A stretch of 64,000 nucleotides of DNA, from assembly GCA_963930645.1 (NCBI GenBank), contig OZ005652.1, positions 351,564,602-351,628,601 on the forward strand, in the 5' to 3' direction. Each line of letters begins with the position of its first letter. Within the stretch, counting starts at the first letter, position 1. Below are positions 45,410 through 56,726 of this stretch, in pieces. The DNA is from Salticus scenicus. Taxonomy: Eukaryota; Arthropoda; Arachnida; Araneae; Salticidae. Position numbers and translations under genes: made by a program. The notes under the pieces were generated by a model. That model did no database searches. It was not told the DNA's origin and was given only the letters and a program-made list of their open reading frames with translations.

Positions 45410-46751
45410 GATTTTTTTTTTCTAAGTTTTGTTTTGTTAAAAAAAAAAATCGATAACTTTGGTTTAAATTATCACAGATTTATGGTTCAACCATTCGTTT
45501 TAAAGGTATTGACGAGACCTTTCGAAAGATACCCATCTTGAAACTTTGCCCCCCCGGGTGGGAACTTCCCCCCCCCCGCTGGGGGGGGGAAACAATGCCC
45601 CCACATGCACAAAAATTTTTTCCTAGTTAACTACTACTATTATCAACCTGATCTTTCGAAAGATACCCATTGTGAAAATTTACCCCCCCTGGGGGGGTAT
45701 TTTCCCCCTAGGGGGGGGAAGCGATGCCCCCCCATGCAGAAAATTTTTTTCCTAGTTACATACTACTATTATCAATAATTCATATTAATTTTAGAATCAC
45801 AAGTTTAAAACAACTCTAATTATGCACATTTAAACGAATTTTTGTCCTATTCTGCCATGTTAAAAATTTAGATAAAATGCTATCACAGCGCCACCTGTTG
45901 AGCTATTGATCCCCAAACATAATCAGCACCAGTTTATGTCGGGGACCAACTAAATACCAAGTTTGGTTAAATTTCGTTAAAAAAAAAAAAAAAAAAATTT
46001 CGATTTTTTTCTAAGTTTTTTTTCGTTAAAAGTAAAAAAAATCGATAACTTTGTTTTAAATTATCACAGATTTATAGTTCAACCATTCGTTTTAAAGGTA
46101 TTGACGAGATCTTTCGAAAGATACCCATCTTGAAACTTTGCCCCCCCGGTCGGGTACTCCCCCCCCCGCTGGGGGGGGGGAACCGATGCCCCCACATGCA
46201 CAAAAAATTTTTCCCAGTTAACTATTACTATTATCAATGAGACCTTTCGAAAGATACCCATCTTGAAAATTTACTTCCCCGGGGGGGATTTTCCCCCCTG
46301 GGGGGGGGGGAACCGATGCCCCCCCATGCACAAAATTTGTTTCCTAGTTAACTACTACTATTATCAATAATTCCTATTAATTTTACAATCGTAAGTTTAA
46401 AATAACTCTCATTATGCCCATTTATACGGTATTTTGTCCTATGCTGCCATGTTAAAAATTTGCATAAAATGCGATTACAGCGCCACCTGTTGAGCTATTG
46501 ATCCCAAAATCTAATCAGCACCAGTTCATGTCAGGGTGCAACTAAATACCAAGTTTGGTTAAATTTCATTCATTGGTTCGTGAGATACAGCGTCCACAAA
46601 AAAATGATACAGACAGACAGACAGACAGACATTTTCTAAAAACTATTGATTCGTGTTCTCCACATCCCAAAACATGTAAATCCATCAAAAAGTGGACTTC
46701 GAAAATTTTCGCGAATCCAATACTTTCTCTATATTACATATAGAAGAAAGT
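44826..46751 (-). mobile_element. repeat family A copy 5, long form
   Basis: CTAGTATGTTGTGGCCACC at 44826, ending TATAGAAGAAAGT at 46751. Three modules with AGCGCCACCTGTTGAG at about 45290, 45890 and 46480, C/G clusters near 45080, 45555, 45685, 46140 and 46280, and (ACAG)n at 46610. Confidence 0.82.
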
Positions 46752-46784
46752 AAAAAGGCTTTGAAACTGAAAGTTGGTTTAAAC

Positions 46785-47425
46785 CAACGAGATATATAAA
46801 GTAGAGCGATAAATGGTAACCCTTGAGAAGGTCCAAGATGAGTCATGTGACATGCTCTCCTTGCACCTGCGTATTCGGTGGTTCCCTTTGTAACGGCTTA
46901 TTTTCAGTAAATTTCTATGGCAACGGTTTGGAGATTGTTCTTCGCATATGTATAGCAGCCAATGTTTTTGTTTACTTACGTAGTTTAATATTCTTTTGTT
47001 CTAAATCATTTTGATTTCGTTTTTACTTCTCTTTTATTTCGTGTAGTTGAACTTTAACCGACAAAATGCTTAAAAATAGTTGAAAAATTATTATTTGTTG
47101 TTAAATTTATTTCTTTAAAAGTTTAACTTTTCTTTTATAAACACTTTTAAACTTTGTTGGGAAACGATGAAAAAAAAGGTATTTTATTATTTATTAAAAT
47201 GTGAAATATGCGTAAAATTATTTTAAAAACAATTTATTTCGGTCATAGGACTGTCATGTTACCTAATAATAATGATAATTTGTCGAACTGATATTTTAAA
47301 TGCCGAAATAGCGATAAAGGGCCAAACACAGCAACCTAATAGAGCATGTCACGTGATTAATCTTGAACCACGGAAAGCTAATCCTTCATCCATTGAATCA
47401 GCACTCTAATTTATATATCTCGTTG
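46785..47425. mobile_element. hAT-like MITE, second copy, inverted
   Basis: 641 bp with CAACGAGATATATAAAG ends. GTTTAAAC flanks both sides (46777-46784, 47426-47433). Its sequence is the complement of 34818-35429 over its full length, including GACTGTCATGTTACCTAATA and GGTTCAAGAT..CACGTGAT. Confidence 0.92.
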
Positions 47426-47433
47426 GTTTAAAC

Positions 47434-47890
47434 TACTTTAGGGGAAAGAAATAAAAGTAATAAAGTTACATATTTAAACACAAATATTTGTAAGCTTTCA
47501 AGTTTTATAAACGTATTTCTTAAAAAAAAAAAAAAAAAATGAAAGAAAGAAAAAGAAAAGAAAAGAAAAAAGAAAAAAGTTCAGAGCTATAATAATGTTA
47601 ATTTTATCCTGCAAGTTTTATTTTTCACAAAGTTTTATATCGATTGTAATATTTACGGGTGAATTTCTTTTCATTTCAAAAGAAATTTAAAGTCAACTCG
47701 TAAACTTTTTTTGCAACAGTTAAAAATTAAAATAAATTATGCATTTTTGTCATATTACTCCGTGATTTTTGTCTAAAAAAGGGCTTTTTCAATTTTTTTG
47801 ATGCTGACCGTTTAGATGCTGATTATTAATAATTTTCTTTTCTTTTCTTTTTCTTTCAAAAGAAAAAAAAAGTGTATGCCGTTTTCTTCA
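47434..47890. repeat. AT-rich, part of the recurrent core repeat
   Basis: Poly-A/purine tract 47521-47578. About 47600-47730 resembles the core repeat of 35500 and 38400 (TTTTTGCAACAGTTAAAA). Repeat of CTTTTTCAATTTTTTTGATGCTG as at 44060. Confidence 0.4.
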
Positions 47891-47894
47891 GAAG

Positions 47895-48369
47895 TACAGG
47901 ACCAGCCTAAATCATCAAGCTGAGACAGTTACAGTTACAGATATTTTGTATACCAGAAAAAAATTTGTTCTAAAAATTCTTTAAGAAGTCAATGTAAGGG
48001 AACTCATCCTTCACCATGATAATGCATTTTCTCTTATGGCAAGATTGACAGTTTAATTTCTTGAACAAAAACACATAAAAATAATAGAGCATCTACGCTA
48101 TTCCCCTGATCTTGCAATCTTTGACATTTGGCTATTTTTTATTAAAGAAAAATTTACGTGTTTCATTCCGAAGACGTGGTTGAAGAGGCTATACAAACAT
48201 ATTTTTCAATGATTCCAAGAAATGAATGGCTTGAAGCACTTAATCTTTGGAAAATTCGCCTAGAAAGGTAAATTGATGTTGGAGAGGACTACTTTGATCG
48301 CTGCTAATATCTGGTAATTTAAACATTTTCTGTTTAGCCAACTCTCAAAAATTTCAGACTCACCCTCGT
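47895..48369 (+). pseudogene. 3' half of a mariner transposase
   Basis: In shifted frames: LHHDNAFSLMARLTV (second D), EQKHIKIIEHLRYSPDLAIF (third D), then a frameshift to IPRNEWLEALNLWKIRLER and VGEDYFD at the C-terminus. The 3' terminus CAGACTCACCCTCG (48356-48369) matches a mariner end (CGAGGGTGAGTC). The 5' half is missing, so this is a different, older insertion than 7824-9128. Confidence 0.8.
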
Positions 48370-48588
48370 GTTCAAATAAATTTTAAAGAAAGTACATTAA
48401 TTTATCAGTTTAAGTTCTATTATCCGGCTATCATTAGGGAAGAATTAGAAATTTCAACCCGTAAAATTACTCTGTGTAACTAAACAATCTCATTTAATTT
48501 GCCAAAAAAATGGTTAGAGTTACTTCAGAAATGTAATAGAGAAATTGAATTTATCGAGAATATAAGTATGGCACTAAAATATAAAAAT
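48370..48588. other. unassigned AT-rich sequence
   Basis: Nothing recognised. Confidence 0.4.
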
Positions 48589-49464
48589 CTGGAGTGACTC
48601 CACTCGACTTTCCGAACATTGAGTAATTAACCGTTTTGTAGATAAAGCAAAGAAAGAGGAGTTGTTACACAAACAAAAGAGAGAAAACCATAATAGAGTG
48701 AAAGAATTTTTCTCCATATGTTACACGATATTTAGTTTTATTTAACGCTACTGAACTTTGAGCCTTTAGATCATAATGATAAAGAATTTTTCGCTGTGTC
48801 CCTATAAAAACCTATAAATGCTAGATTCACGAAAATGCTTATATTTAGTGCAGCAGCGATTTATAATATTCATATAAATTTTCAGCTCAATTGAATAAGG
48901 CGTTTAGATGCTATCGCACTTTTAAAAATTTGGTCTCATAGGCCATAATGATAAAGAATTTTTCTTTGTGCCCCTGTAAAAAAACTGTAAGTGCTAAATT
49001 CACCAAAATGTATACCGTTCGTGCAACTGTGACCTATAATATGTGTACAAATTTTTTTCTCAGATTAATAGAGCATTTAGACGCTATCGCACTTTTAAAA
49101 ATTTAGCCCCATAGGCCATAATGATAAAGAATTTTTCCTGGTGTCCCTGTAAAAAAACTATAAGTGCTAGATTCACCAAAATCTATAGGGTTCGTACTAT
49201 GGTGACTTACAATATACATACCAACTTTCAGCTTATTCGAACAAAGCGTTTAGACGCTAGCGTGTTCACTCACAGACATACACACACACATACACACATA
49301 CACACACACACACACACACATACATACACACACGCATACATACATCATCGTAAAAATAGTCGAAACGGACTCAGGGGACCTCGAAACGTATAGAAACATC
49401 AAAATTTCAAATTCGGATTTTTGACATGATTACAATACTTTCCTCACTATAGTGTTCGGAAAGT
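48589..49464 (-). mobile_element. repeat family D copy 2
   Basis: Same architecture and orientation as 25261-26292, with three modules instead of four (about 48771, 48945, 49115) and a (CACA)n/(ACAT)n tract 49276-49345. Ends CTGGAGTGACTCCACTCGAC and CACTATAGTGTTCGGAAAGT. Confidence 0.82.
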
Positions 49465-49636
49465 AAAAAAGAAAAGAAAAAAATTCACAATGACCCTTGC
49501 TTGCCTCTTGCTTTCTTGCTCTCTAAAAAATGCCTTGCCCCTTGCTTTCAACAAGATAATGAAAAATAATAATAATCTCATTAGACTAATGTCGTGTACG
49601 TGCGCTTTTTATTTCCTAATTTAAAATTACTAAAAA

Positions 49637-50820
49637 CTAGTATGTTGTGGCCACCACAAGACTTTCTTCTATATTTTCCTATACAGATTCACTCAGTAAC
49701 AATATTTAAAAAAAAAAAAAAGCGATATTTTTTCAAAGATTTTTTTCGTTAAAAGTAAAAAAAAAATCGATAACTTTGTTTTAAATTATCACATATTTAT
49801 AGTTCAACCATTCGTTTTAAAGGTATTGACGAGACCTTTCGAACGATACCCAACTTGAAAATTTATCCCCCCCCCCTTGGGATACTCCCACCCAGGGGGG
49901 GGAAGGCGATGCCCCCGCATGCACAATTTTTTTTCCTAATTAACTACTACTATTATCAATAATTCATATTAATTTTACAATCACAGGTTAAGAATATCTC
50001 TCATTATGTACATTTATACGAAATTTTGTCCTATACTACCATGTTAAAAATTTAGAAAAAATACGATCACAGCGCCACCTGTTGAGCGATTGATCCCCAA
50101 ATCTAATCAGCACCAGTTTATGTCAGGGGCCAACTAAATACCAAATTTGGTTAAATTTTGAAAAAAAAAAAAAAAAGAAGTTACGATTTTTTTTTTTTTT
50201 TTTTTTTTTTCGTTAAAAGTAAAAAAAAATCGATAACTTTGTTTTATATTATCACAGATTTATAGTTCAACCATTCATTTTTAAGGTATTGACGAGGTCT
50301 TTCGAAAGATACCTATCATGAAAATTTACTCCCCTCGAGGGGGGACTTCCCCCAAGGGGAGGTGGTGAGGCTCCTACACATACAAAAAAATTTTCCCAGT
50401 TGACTATCTCTATTATAAATAATTCTTGTAAATTTCATAATGATTACTAAAAAATAATTCTCTTTATGCACATTTATACAAAATTTTGTCCTATATCACC
50501 ATGTTAAAAATTTAGAAAAAGCGGAATGGCAACGGAACCTGTAAGACAATTTTTACCAAAAGTTGATAAGCACTAATTTATGTCAAGGTGCAACTACATA
50601 CCAATTTGTACGAAATTCTGTGCAGTAGTTCCTGAGATACAGTTGCCACAAAATTTTGTCACACACACACAGAGACTGACAGACAGACAGACAGACAGAT
50701 ATTTTCTAAAAATGGTCAAATCGTGTTCTACAGCTCTCAAAACGTGTAAATCCATCAGAAACCCGAGGTCGAAAATTTTTAAAAATCCAATACTTTCTTC
50801 TATTGAATATAGAAGAAAGT
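49637..50820 (-). mobile_element. repeat family A copy 6
   Basis: CTAGTATGTTGTGGCCACC at 49637; hairpin ACTTTCTTCTAT..ATAGAAGAAAGT ends it at 50820. Two modules, C/G clusters at 49867 and 50330, (ACAC)/(ACAG)n at 50659-50698. Confidence 0.85.
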
Positions 50821-51064
50821 AAAAAAAACTTTTTCGATACTGTCGGTATCAAAACTGATTACTATCCGCGTTTGTAATGATCGATAGATGGCACTTTCTT
50901 AACTGGAGTTTTTAGTAAATATAATAGCCACGTGTATTTATTATCGTTCTTTCTCCGTCATTGCATCATGGAATTTAATAATTCCACTGTATTTTAACTG
51001 CATCTATATGTTATCTTACAACAAAGGTCCTTAAAAAATAAATAAATAAATAAATAAAAATAAA

Positions 51065-51276
51065 GGTACAACTATAGAGTTGGTCCATAACTGGATTTGG
51101 CGATTTTTCTTTGGCACCGTTTTGAACGATAATGATGCCTTTCTGGATTCTTTGCAATAAAATACACTTTTGTTTACGCTTCGAATCCATCGCAACCATT
51201 TGCAAAAACGACATTTCTCCATAATCACCAAAGAAAAATCATCAAATGCACTTGTGGACCAATACTATGTTGTTCC
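51065..51276. mobile_element. palindromic MITE, family C, copy 3 (diverged)
   Basis: GGTACAACTATAGAG and the complement of CTATGTTGTTCC, with TTTGGCGATTTTTCTTTGGC in the left arm. No target duplication can be seen. A Cys-rich frame on the complement here is the MITE's own sequence read by chance. Confidence 0.7.
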
Positions 51277-51382
51277 ACATCCATTAAATGTGATCGTTTT
51301 GCTTTTGCTCTTTAGCGAAGGAAACGATCAGCTTTATCTAAAATATTTTATAATTAAAACAAAATTAACCGTATTATTACTT

Positions 51383-51601
51383 GTGAAATCCTCAGGTGCG
51401 AAATGTTTCGAACAAACAGTCATACTTGACGATACTTCTTTCCCAATTCGTAAATGTCTAATCCATTCAGACTTTCTACTAACTTTTTTCTTTTTCATTT
51501 GTGGAGGCAACTGGAATTTTAAATTTGTCATTTGGAAACAAATGGAAGCTTAATTCCGGATTTCTTGATACATTGGAGTTACACTGTAGCACACAGCAGC
51601 A
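51383..51601 (-). pseudogene. THAP zinc-finger domain of a transposase, frameshifted
   Basis: Reading down from 51601: CCCVLQCNSNVSRNPELSFH and LFPND, the C-x4-C and FP blocks of a THAP domain. After one frameshift in an A-rich tract near 51500 comes SEWIRHLRIGK, then TVCSKHFAPEDF, supplying the conserved Trp, the second Cys and His, and DF. About 73 codons in all, slightly short of a normal 80-90. THAP domains bind DNA and occur at the N-terminus of several transposases. The enzyme's remainder is absent. Confidence 0.85.
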
Positions 51602-51755
51602 TGTGTTATCTTTTTTGCCGGATTTATTCATCCTATCGAAAATACAGCAGCAGCAAGCAATGGTGTCTCGACGAAAGCGTGAAAGCTATCCGTCCAGTTT
51701 TATTGTTAATATCACCTTAGCCCATCAGAGGGCGAGCATTTCATTACAATCGCGG

Positions 51756-51768
51756 ATTAATTTTCTTT

Positions 51769-51801
<33 letters not shown>

Positions 51802-51831
51802 ATGAAATTCTGGCAAAATTTAGTTTAGTAC

Positions 51832-51862
<31 letters not shown>

Positions 51863-52439
51863 TCAAATTATACTATCGCTTTCAAATTATTCAATTATAT
51901 TTTCGATAAATTTTCGATTTCGATAAAGGTCCAATCATCGTAAAACTGGCGACAATGTTTTATCCGTAGATTGAGACTAATAGTCCTCCGTACTAAAAAT
52001 CTAGTACCTATTTTTTCTATTGCCTATATTTTTTACTCTTGGATTTTTTAGTTAATTTGGGACAATATATAAAAAGGAAAATCCTAATAGGGTTTTTGAG
52101 TTCTTTGTCCCCACGTTGTATGCCATTTAAGGTAATGTACTGTGCGTCACTGTGTCTTGTAAAAGAACTATAAATGGTAAACTTCCAATATCAAACATTT
52201 ATTTATTTCTTTATGTTTTAAACAATTTAACATCACTGTTAAGAGAACTTTATAAAGTTTGAAGCCATAAAACCACAACGAATAAAAATTCTACTTTATA
52301 TTCCAGTAAAAATAAAATAAATTAAATTGTGTATTTTTATCTAAAAAAGGGCTTCTTCAATTTTTTCCACACTGTCCGTTTCGATACCGATTATTATTAA
52401 TTTTCTTTTCTTTTACGATTTCTTTTACTTTTCTTTACG
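51756..52439. repeat. repeat H copy 2 and AT-rich spacer
   Basis: Poly-A 51774-51800, (ATT)n 51833-51861, then repeat H (to about 51992) ending AGTCCTCCGTACTA. This copy lacks the 44256-44544 insertion. About 52020-52320 weakly resembles family D modules (TCTTTGTCCCCACG, TATAAATGGTAAA). Confidence 0.55.
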
Positions 52440-52938
52440 ATTTCACCATTTTTAGAAAATGTCTGTCCGTCCGTCTGTCTGTCTGTCTGTCTGTCAATCT
52501 GTTTGTGTGTGTGTGACAAAATTTTGTGGCAATTGTATCTCAGGAACTACTGCACAGAATTTCCTACAAATTGGTATGTAGCTGCACCTTGACATAAATT
52601 AGTGCCTATCAGCTTTTGGTAAAAATTGTCGTACAGGTTGCGTTGCCATCCCACTTTTTCTAAATTTTTAACATGGTGATATAGGACAAAATTTTGTATA
52701 AATTTGCATAAAGAGAATTATGTTTTAGTAATCATTATGAAATTTACAAGAATTATTTATAATAGAGATAGTCAACTGGGAAATTTTTTTTGTATGTGTA
52801 GGACCCTCACCCCCCCCCCCCCGGGGGGAAGTCCTCCCTTGAGGGGAGTAAATTTTCAAGATGTGTATCTTTCGAAAGGCCTCGTCAATACCTTTAAAAT
52901 GAATGGTACTTTTAACGAAAAAAAAAAAAAAAATCGTA

Positions 52939-52973
<35 letters not shown>

Positions 52974-53382
52974 TATTTAACCAAACTTGGTATTTAGTTG
53001 GCCCCTGACATAAATTGGTGCTGATTAGATTTGGGGATCAATCGCTTAGCAGGTGGCGCTGTGATCGTATTTTTTCTAAATTTTTAATATGGCAGTATAG
53101 GACAAAATTTCGTATAAATGTACATAATAAGAATTATTCTTAACCTGTGATTGTAAAATTAATATGAATTATTGATAATATTCGTAGTTAATTAGGGGAA
53201 AAAATTGTGCGTGTGGACCCCCCGAGGAGGGGGGATTTTCAAGATGGGTATCTTTCGAAAGGTCTCGTCAATGCCTTTGAAACGAATGGTTAAACTATAA
53301 ATATGTGATAATTTAAAACAAAAATATCGATTTTCTTTTCTTTTCTTTTCTTTTCTTTTCTTTTTTTTAATATTGCTACTGA

Positions 53383-54731
53383 CAAGTAAACCTTCTCTCC
53401 TTTGATACCGGTTTTCCGGAAACCCATATATTTTCTGAAAGCTTATGTCACAAGTATAAAAACTGTGAAATCTTAGGGGCAGAGGGACAAGCGTTTAGGA
53501 GATACAGGGCCCACAAAGTATCAGTAAAGTGTGTATAGAGGGACATATTCCCACAAAGACGTCTCTATTCCTTGTATGTTCCCGTATATTGCTGTCAAGT
53601 ACTAACGTATTGTATGTCTTCTTCTTACATTGCTTCTTATTATATGGATACTATAGTCGTTGTGGTGGCCTTGGTCTCCCGATTCGGAACAAGTAATCGG
53701 TCTCCGAACATCCAGGAATCGGAGATGATAAAACACATAATTACTCTCCTGGAAAATGATATGGAGATTGTGGAAGGGATCCGGACATTAGGATTTGCTA
53801 GAGGCGATGGAGAAGAACGGACGAGGATATGGACTTCGAAGATGATGGTGTCTATAAGGAACAGCAATGCTCGTCGCAACAGTCACAGTCTCCACTTCTG
53901 TCATGACATATTTTGGTCAAGTATGGCTAATGACAGGAAGAAAATTCTGCTTTTAGTCGATTCATGGTGTTCTAGCAAAGATCATGCATTGTCTGCTTCC
54001 GAAGTACTTGATGGTAAAGTCCTACAAAAAGAATTGGTACCTGAAGGATGTACAGGAAAGTTTTAGCCTCTGGATATTCATTTTTTCAGACACTAGAAAT
54101 ATTTTGTTCGTTACATAATGGACACTATTATCGAGACACATGAGCACATCTGGCACCGCGGTAGTTTTCTGGCCCTGCAGTCTTTTTTCCCTATATCAGT
54201 TCAATGCTCCTCGTTTGAAGAACTTGATTAAGTATGCTTTTTATAAAAGCGGATGCTTGGACGACAAACCTGGAATGTGGATTGCGCCAATGGATTACTG
54301 CTTCAATTCATTGACAAATGATAAGTTTGCAAATGTGCGGCTATCGCTTTTGTAAAATGTGCCCGTTGTGAACTGTCTTTCTGCCCGTCTCACTGTTTAT
54401 TTGATGAATTGTACATTGATTGTCTCTTGTAATTGACTTCGTTTGAAGTCAGTAGCAAGTATCCCAACGTATACTGTTTCTTTTCAACGAGTTGTTTCTT
54501 CCTTTATATTGATACCTCCACCTTCTTACCATATTATTAGTTCATATAAATACATGAAACGAACATTTTAGCGACTTTTGGTGTCATCTTTCCAACATTT
54601 TATGTCCTATAACTCCTAAACGCTTGTCCCTCTGCCCCTAAGATTTCACAGTTTTTCTACTTGTGGCATAAGCTTTCAGAAAATATACAGGTTTCCGGAA
54701 AACCGGTATCAAAGGAGAGAAGGTTTACTTG
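53383..54731 (+). mobile_element. DNA transposon with ~180-bp inverted ends and 3-bp TGA duplication
   Basis: The ends CAAGTAAACCTTCTCTCC are inverted, and similarity continues about 180 bp (ACCGGTTTTCCGGAAACC, AAGCTTATG.CACAAGTA, AGGGGCAGAGGGACAAGCG). TGA occurs on both sides (53380-53382, 54732-54734). Intact family A copies (for example 43792) read ACTGAGTGAATTTG without the insert, confirming the boundaries. 1349 bp. Confidence 0.82.
53572..54420 (+). pseudogene. DDE transposase remnant
   Basis: The first frame (53572-54063) contains KKILLLVDSWCSSKDH, then a TAG replaces what is usually Gln in TGK(F/I)QPLDIHFFR; the next bases read PLDIHFFRH. After that come IWHRGSFLALQSF and, in another frame, QFNAPRLKNLIKYAFYKSG, PMWIAP-like text and a C-terminal FVKCARCELSFCPSHC cysteine motif. 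The LLVDSW and QPLD(V/I) blocks resemble pogo-like DDE enzymes. The N-terminal DNA-binding region appears deleted. Broken by stop and frameshift. Confidence 0.65.
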
Positions 54732-54788
54732 TGAGTGAATTTGTATAAGAAAATATCGAAGAAAGTCTTGTGGTGGTCACAACATAGT

Positions 54789-55075
54789 AATTTTTTAGTA
54801 ATCATTATGAAATTTGCAAGAATTATGTATAATAGAGACAGTCAACTGTGAAAAATTTTTTGTATGTGTAGGAGCCTCGCCCCCCCCCCTGAGGGGGAAG
54901 TCCCCCCACGAGGGGAGTAAATGTTAAGGATGGGTATCTTTCAAAAGGTCTCGTCAATATCTTTAGAAGGAATAGTTGAACTGAAAAATAAATCTGTGAT
55001 AATTTAAATCAAAGTTATCGATTTTTTTTTACTTTTAACAACAACAACAAAAAAAAACTTAGAAAAAACAAAGTA

Positions 55076-55126
<51 letters not shown>

Positions 55127-55621
55127 CGAAATTTAACCAGACTTGGTATTTAGTTGGTTCCCGACATAAACTGGTGCTGATTACATTTGGGGATCAATCA
55201 CTCAACAGGTGGCGCTGTAATCGCATTTTCTCTAAATTTTTAACATGGCAGTGTAGGACAAAATTGCGTATAAATGCACATAATCAGAGTTATTTTTAAC
55301 TTGTGATTGTAAAATTAATAGGAATTATTGTTAATAGTAGTAATTAACTTGAAAAAAAAAATTCTGTGCATGTGAGGGCATCGCTTCCCCCCGGGGGGTA
55401 AATTTTCATGATGGGTATCTTTCGAAAGATCTCGTCAATACCTTTAAAAAGAATGGTTGAACTATAAATCTGTGATAATTTAAAACAAAGTTATCGATTT
55501 TTTTTACTTTTAACGAAAAAAAACTTCGAAAAATAAAATATATATATTTTTTAATATATTTACTGAGTGAATTTGTATAGGAAAATTTAGAAGAAAGTCT
55601 TGTGGTGGCCACAACATACTT
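54789..55621 (+). mobile_element. repeat family A copy 8, adjoining copy 7
   Basis: 5' truncated at the TTAGTAATCATTATGAAATT block, so it follows copy 7 as a partial tandem. C/G clusters at 54880 and 55386, a (TA)n at 55076-55122, and 3' end GTGGTGGCCACAACATACTTG. Confidence 0.78.
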
Positions 55622-56449
55622 GTTTTTTTCCGTTTTGATGGAAGTATTGTATTTGGTCCAAAAATTCGATATCAAATTTTCACCTGATTTGCGCTTTTTA
55701 AGGTCTCGTGAGTTTAACAAGTTCCTAAAGTAGTTTTTAACAATTGGTCAGTTTGTGTGTGTGTAATGTATGTGGGAAACCTTTTGGCTAGCATATCTCC
55801 GAAACTAATAAATATAGAACTATGAATCTTCAGAATTGAGACAGGTCTGGTGTACAGAGGAATTTTCAAATGCTGGGGGAAATTGGAAAACCAGAAGTGG
55901 GAAATCGTAATCCAGAAATGGGACCGTAAGTCCGTTTCTCAAAAGCGGTTCTAACGGTTTTCTTCAAAGTTGCTATAGAAACATTCCATTAGATATTAGA
56001 TATTAGTTGCTATATAAACACTCTATCTAGTCCTTTACTAAATTTGCTTGAGACTTTGATAAGGGTTATGTAGATAACGAGTAGCAACCTTGTTCATAAA
56101 TAGGTTCTATATAAGAGTTTGAAATGGCTGCTAATTTCTAACAAGATAGCGGATAAAGTTGACAAACGAATTCATCCAAAATATTTCTAAGGTAACTCAA
56201 CTGTCCAATTTTGGTTCGAATTTGTTCAGCATTTTGGAAGTTATCAGGATTACAAATTTTCCATTATATATAGACAAAAAGATTGATAGATAAATAAATA
56301 AATAAATCATTGGAAAAGGTTAGTTGGTAAGCCAATCAATCAAAAAGACATTAAACACTATTGGCAATAATGGGATAATTAGGGTAGCCGAAATTTTTTC
56401 ATTAGTAAGTAAGTTTAACTATCTTTACACATGTATACTTTTCATTTAG
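55622..56449. repeat. another repeat of the A/D type, then intron-like sequence
   Basis: 55630-56060 (GGAAGTATTGTATTTGGTCC, TGTGTGTGTGTAATGTATG, CATATCTCCGAAACTAATAAA) has the layout of the A/D repeats. 56060-56449 is ordinary AT-rich DNA, ending in the acceptor-like TACTTTTCATTTAG. Confidence 0.4.
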
Positions 56450-56726
56450 ATACACTGGACACTGCCCAGACTTACATGAACATATTGGAATAACATATCC
56501 TTGGGCAACTCATGCAGTATTAGAAGAAAAACCATACTGCGCTATGAGGCTTGCACCAATGAGAGTCCCTACTCGGAAACGTGCTCCTTTCTCTCCACGA
56601 CTCAAGACTGGTAGAGATGATGATGACAAAATCATAAAGGAAAAGAGAGTAGCACAGAAATACCGCGTTCTCGGAAATGATGATCCTCTTGGATGTTGTG
56701 GTAATTATTATTTCAATTCATTATAA
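56450..56726 (+). CDS. probable host exon, FAM166/CIMIP2-like
   Basis: ATACTTTTCATTTAG|A is a good splice acceptor. From 56451 the frame reads YTGHCPDLHEHIGITYPWAT, then HAVLEEKPY and a basic stretch ending GNDDPLGCCG. Codon use is balanced, unlike the surrounding DNA. The YTGH.P......G.TY...TH pattern resembles the repeat of FAM166/CIMIP2 proteins, which sit inside ciliary doublet microtubules; this match is from memory and moderate. The exon ends either at G|GTAATT (56701) or at TAA 56724-56726 if it is the last exon. No other exon of the gene is recognised here. Confidence 0.5.

Larger units (their letters stand above)
50865..51755 (-). mobile_element. CCGCG-ended element K3 with THAP coding
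   Basis: The ends CCGCGTTTGTAATGA and TCATTACAATCGCGG are flanked by AT. 891 bp, of which about 212 are a later family C MITE. It is the longest K copy and encodes a THAP domain on the complement. No catalytic domain remains. AT duplication with THAP coding resembles what I recall of ISL2EU transposons. Confidence 0.75.
52440..54788 (+). mobile_element. repeat family A copy 7, split by a DNA transposon
   Basis: 5' truncated, beginning GATTTCACCATTTTTAGAAAA with (GTCT)n at 52461-52500. Modules and C/G clusters follow as in other copies. The DDE element 53383-54731 interrupts TACTGAGTGAATTTGTAT. The 3' end is decayed (CACAACATAGTAA). Confidence 0.75.

Noticed and set aside
51031..51231. Complement frame with MEKCRFCKW that looks like a zinc finger
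   Set aside because: It falls inside palindromic MITE C3; the true THAP coding is at 51383-51601 and the order would be wrong for one domain.
51501..51720. Plus-strand frame conserved between K1 and K3 (WKLNSGFLDTLELH)
   Set aside because: It is the antisense of the THAP coding sequence; conservation comes from the other strand.
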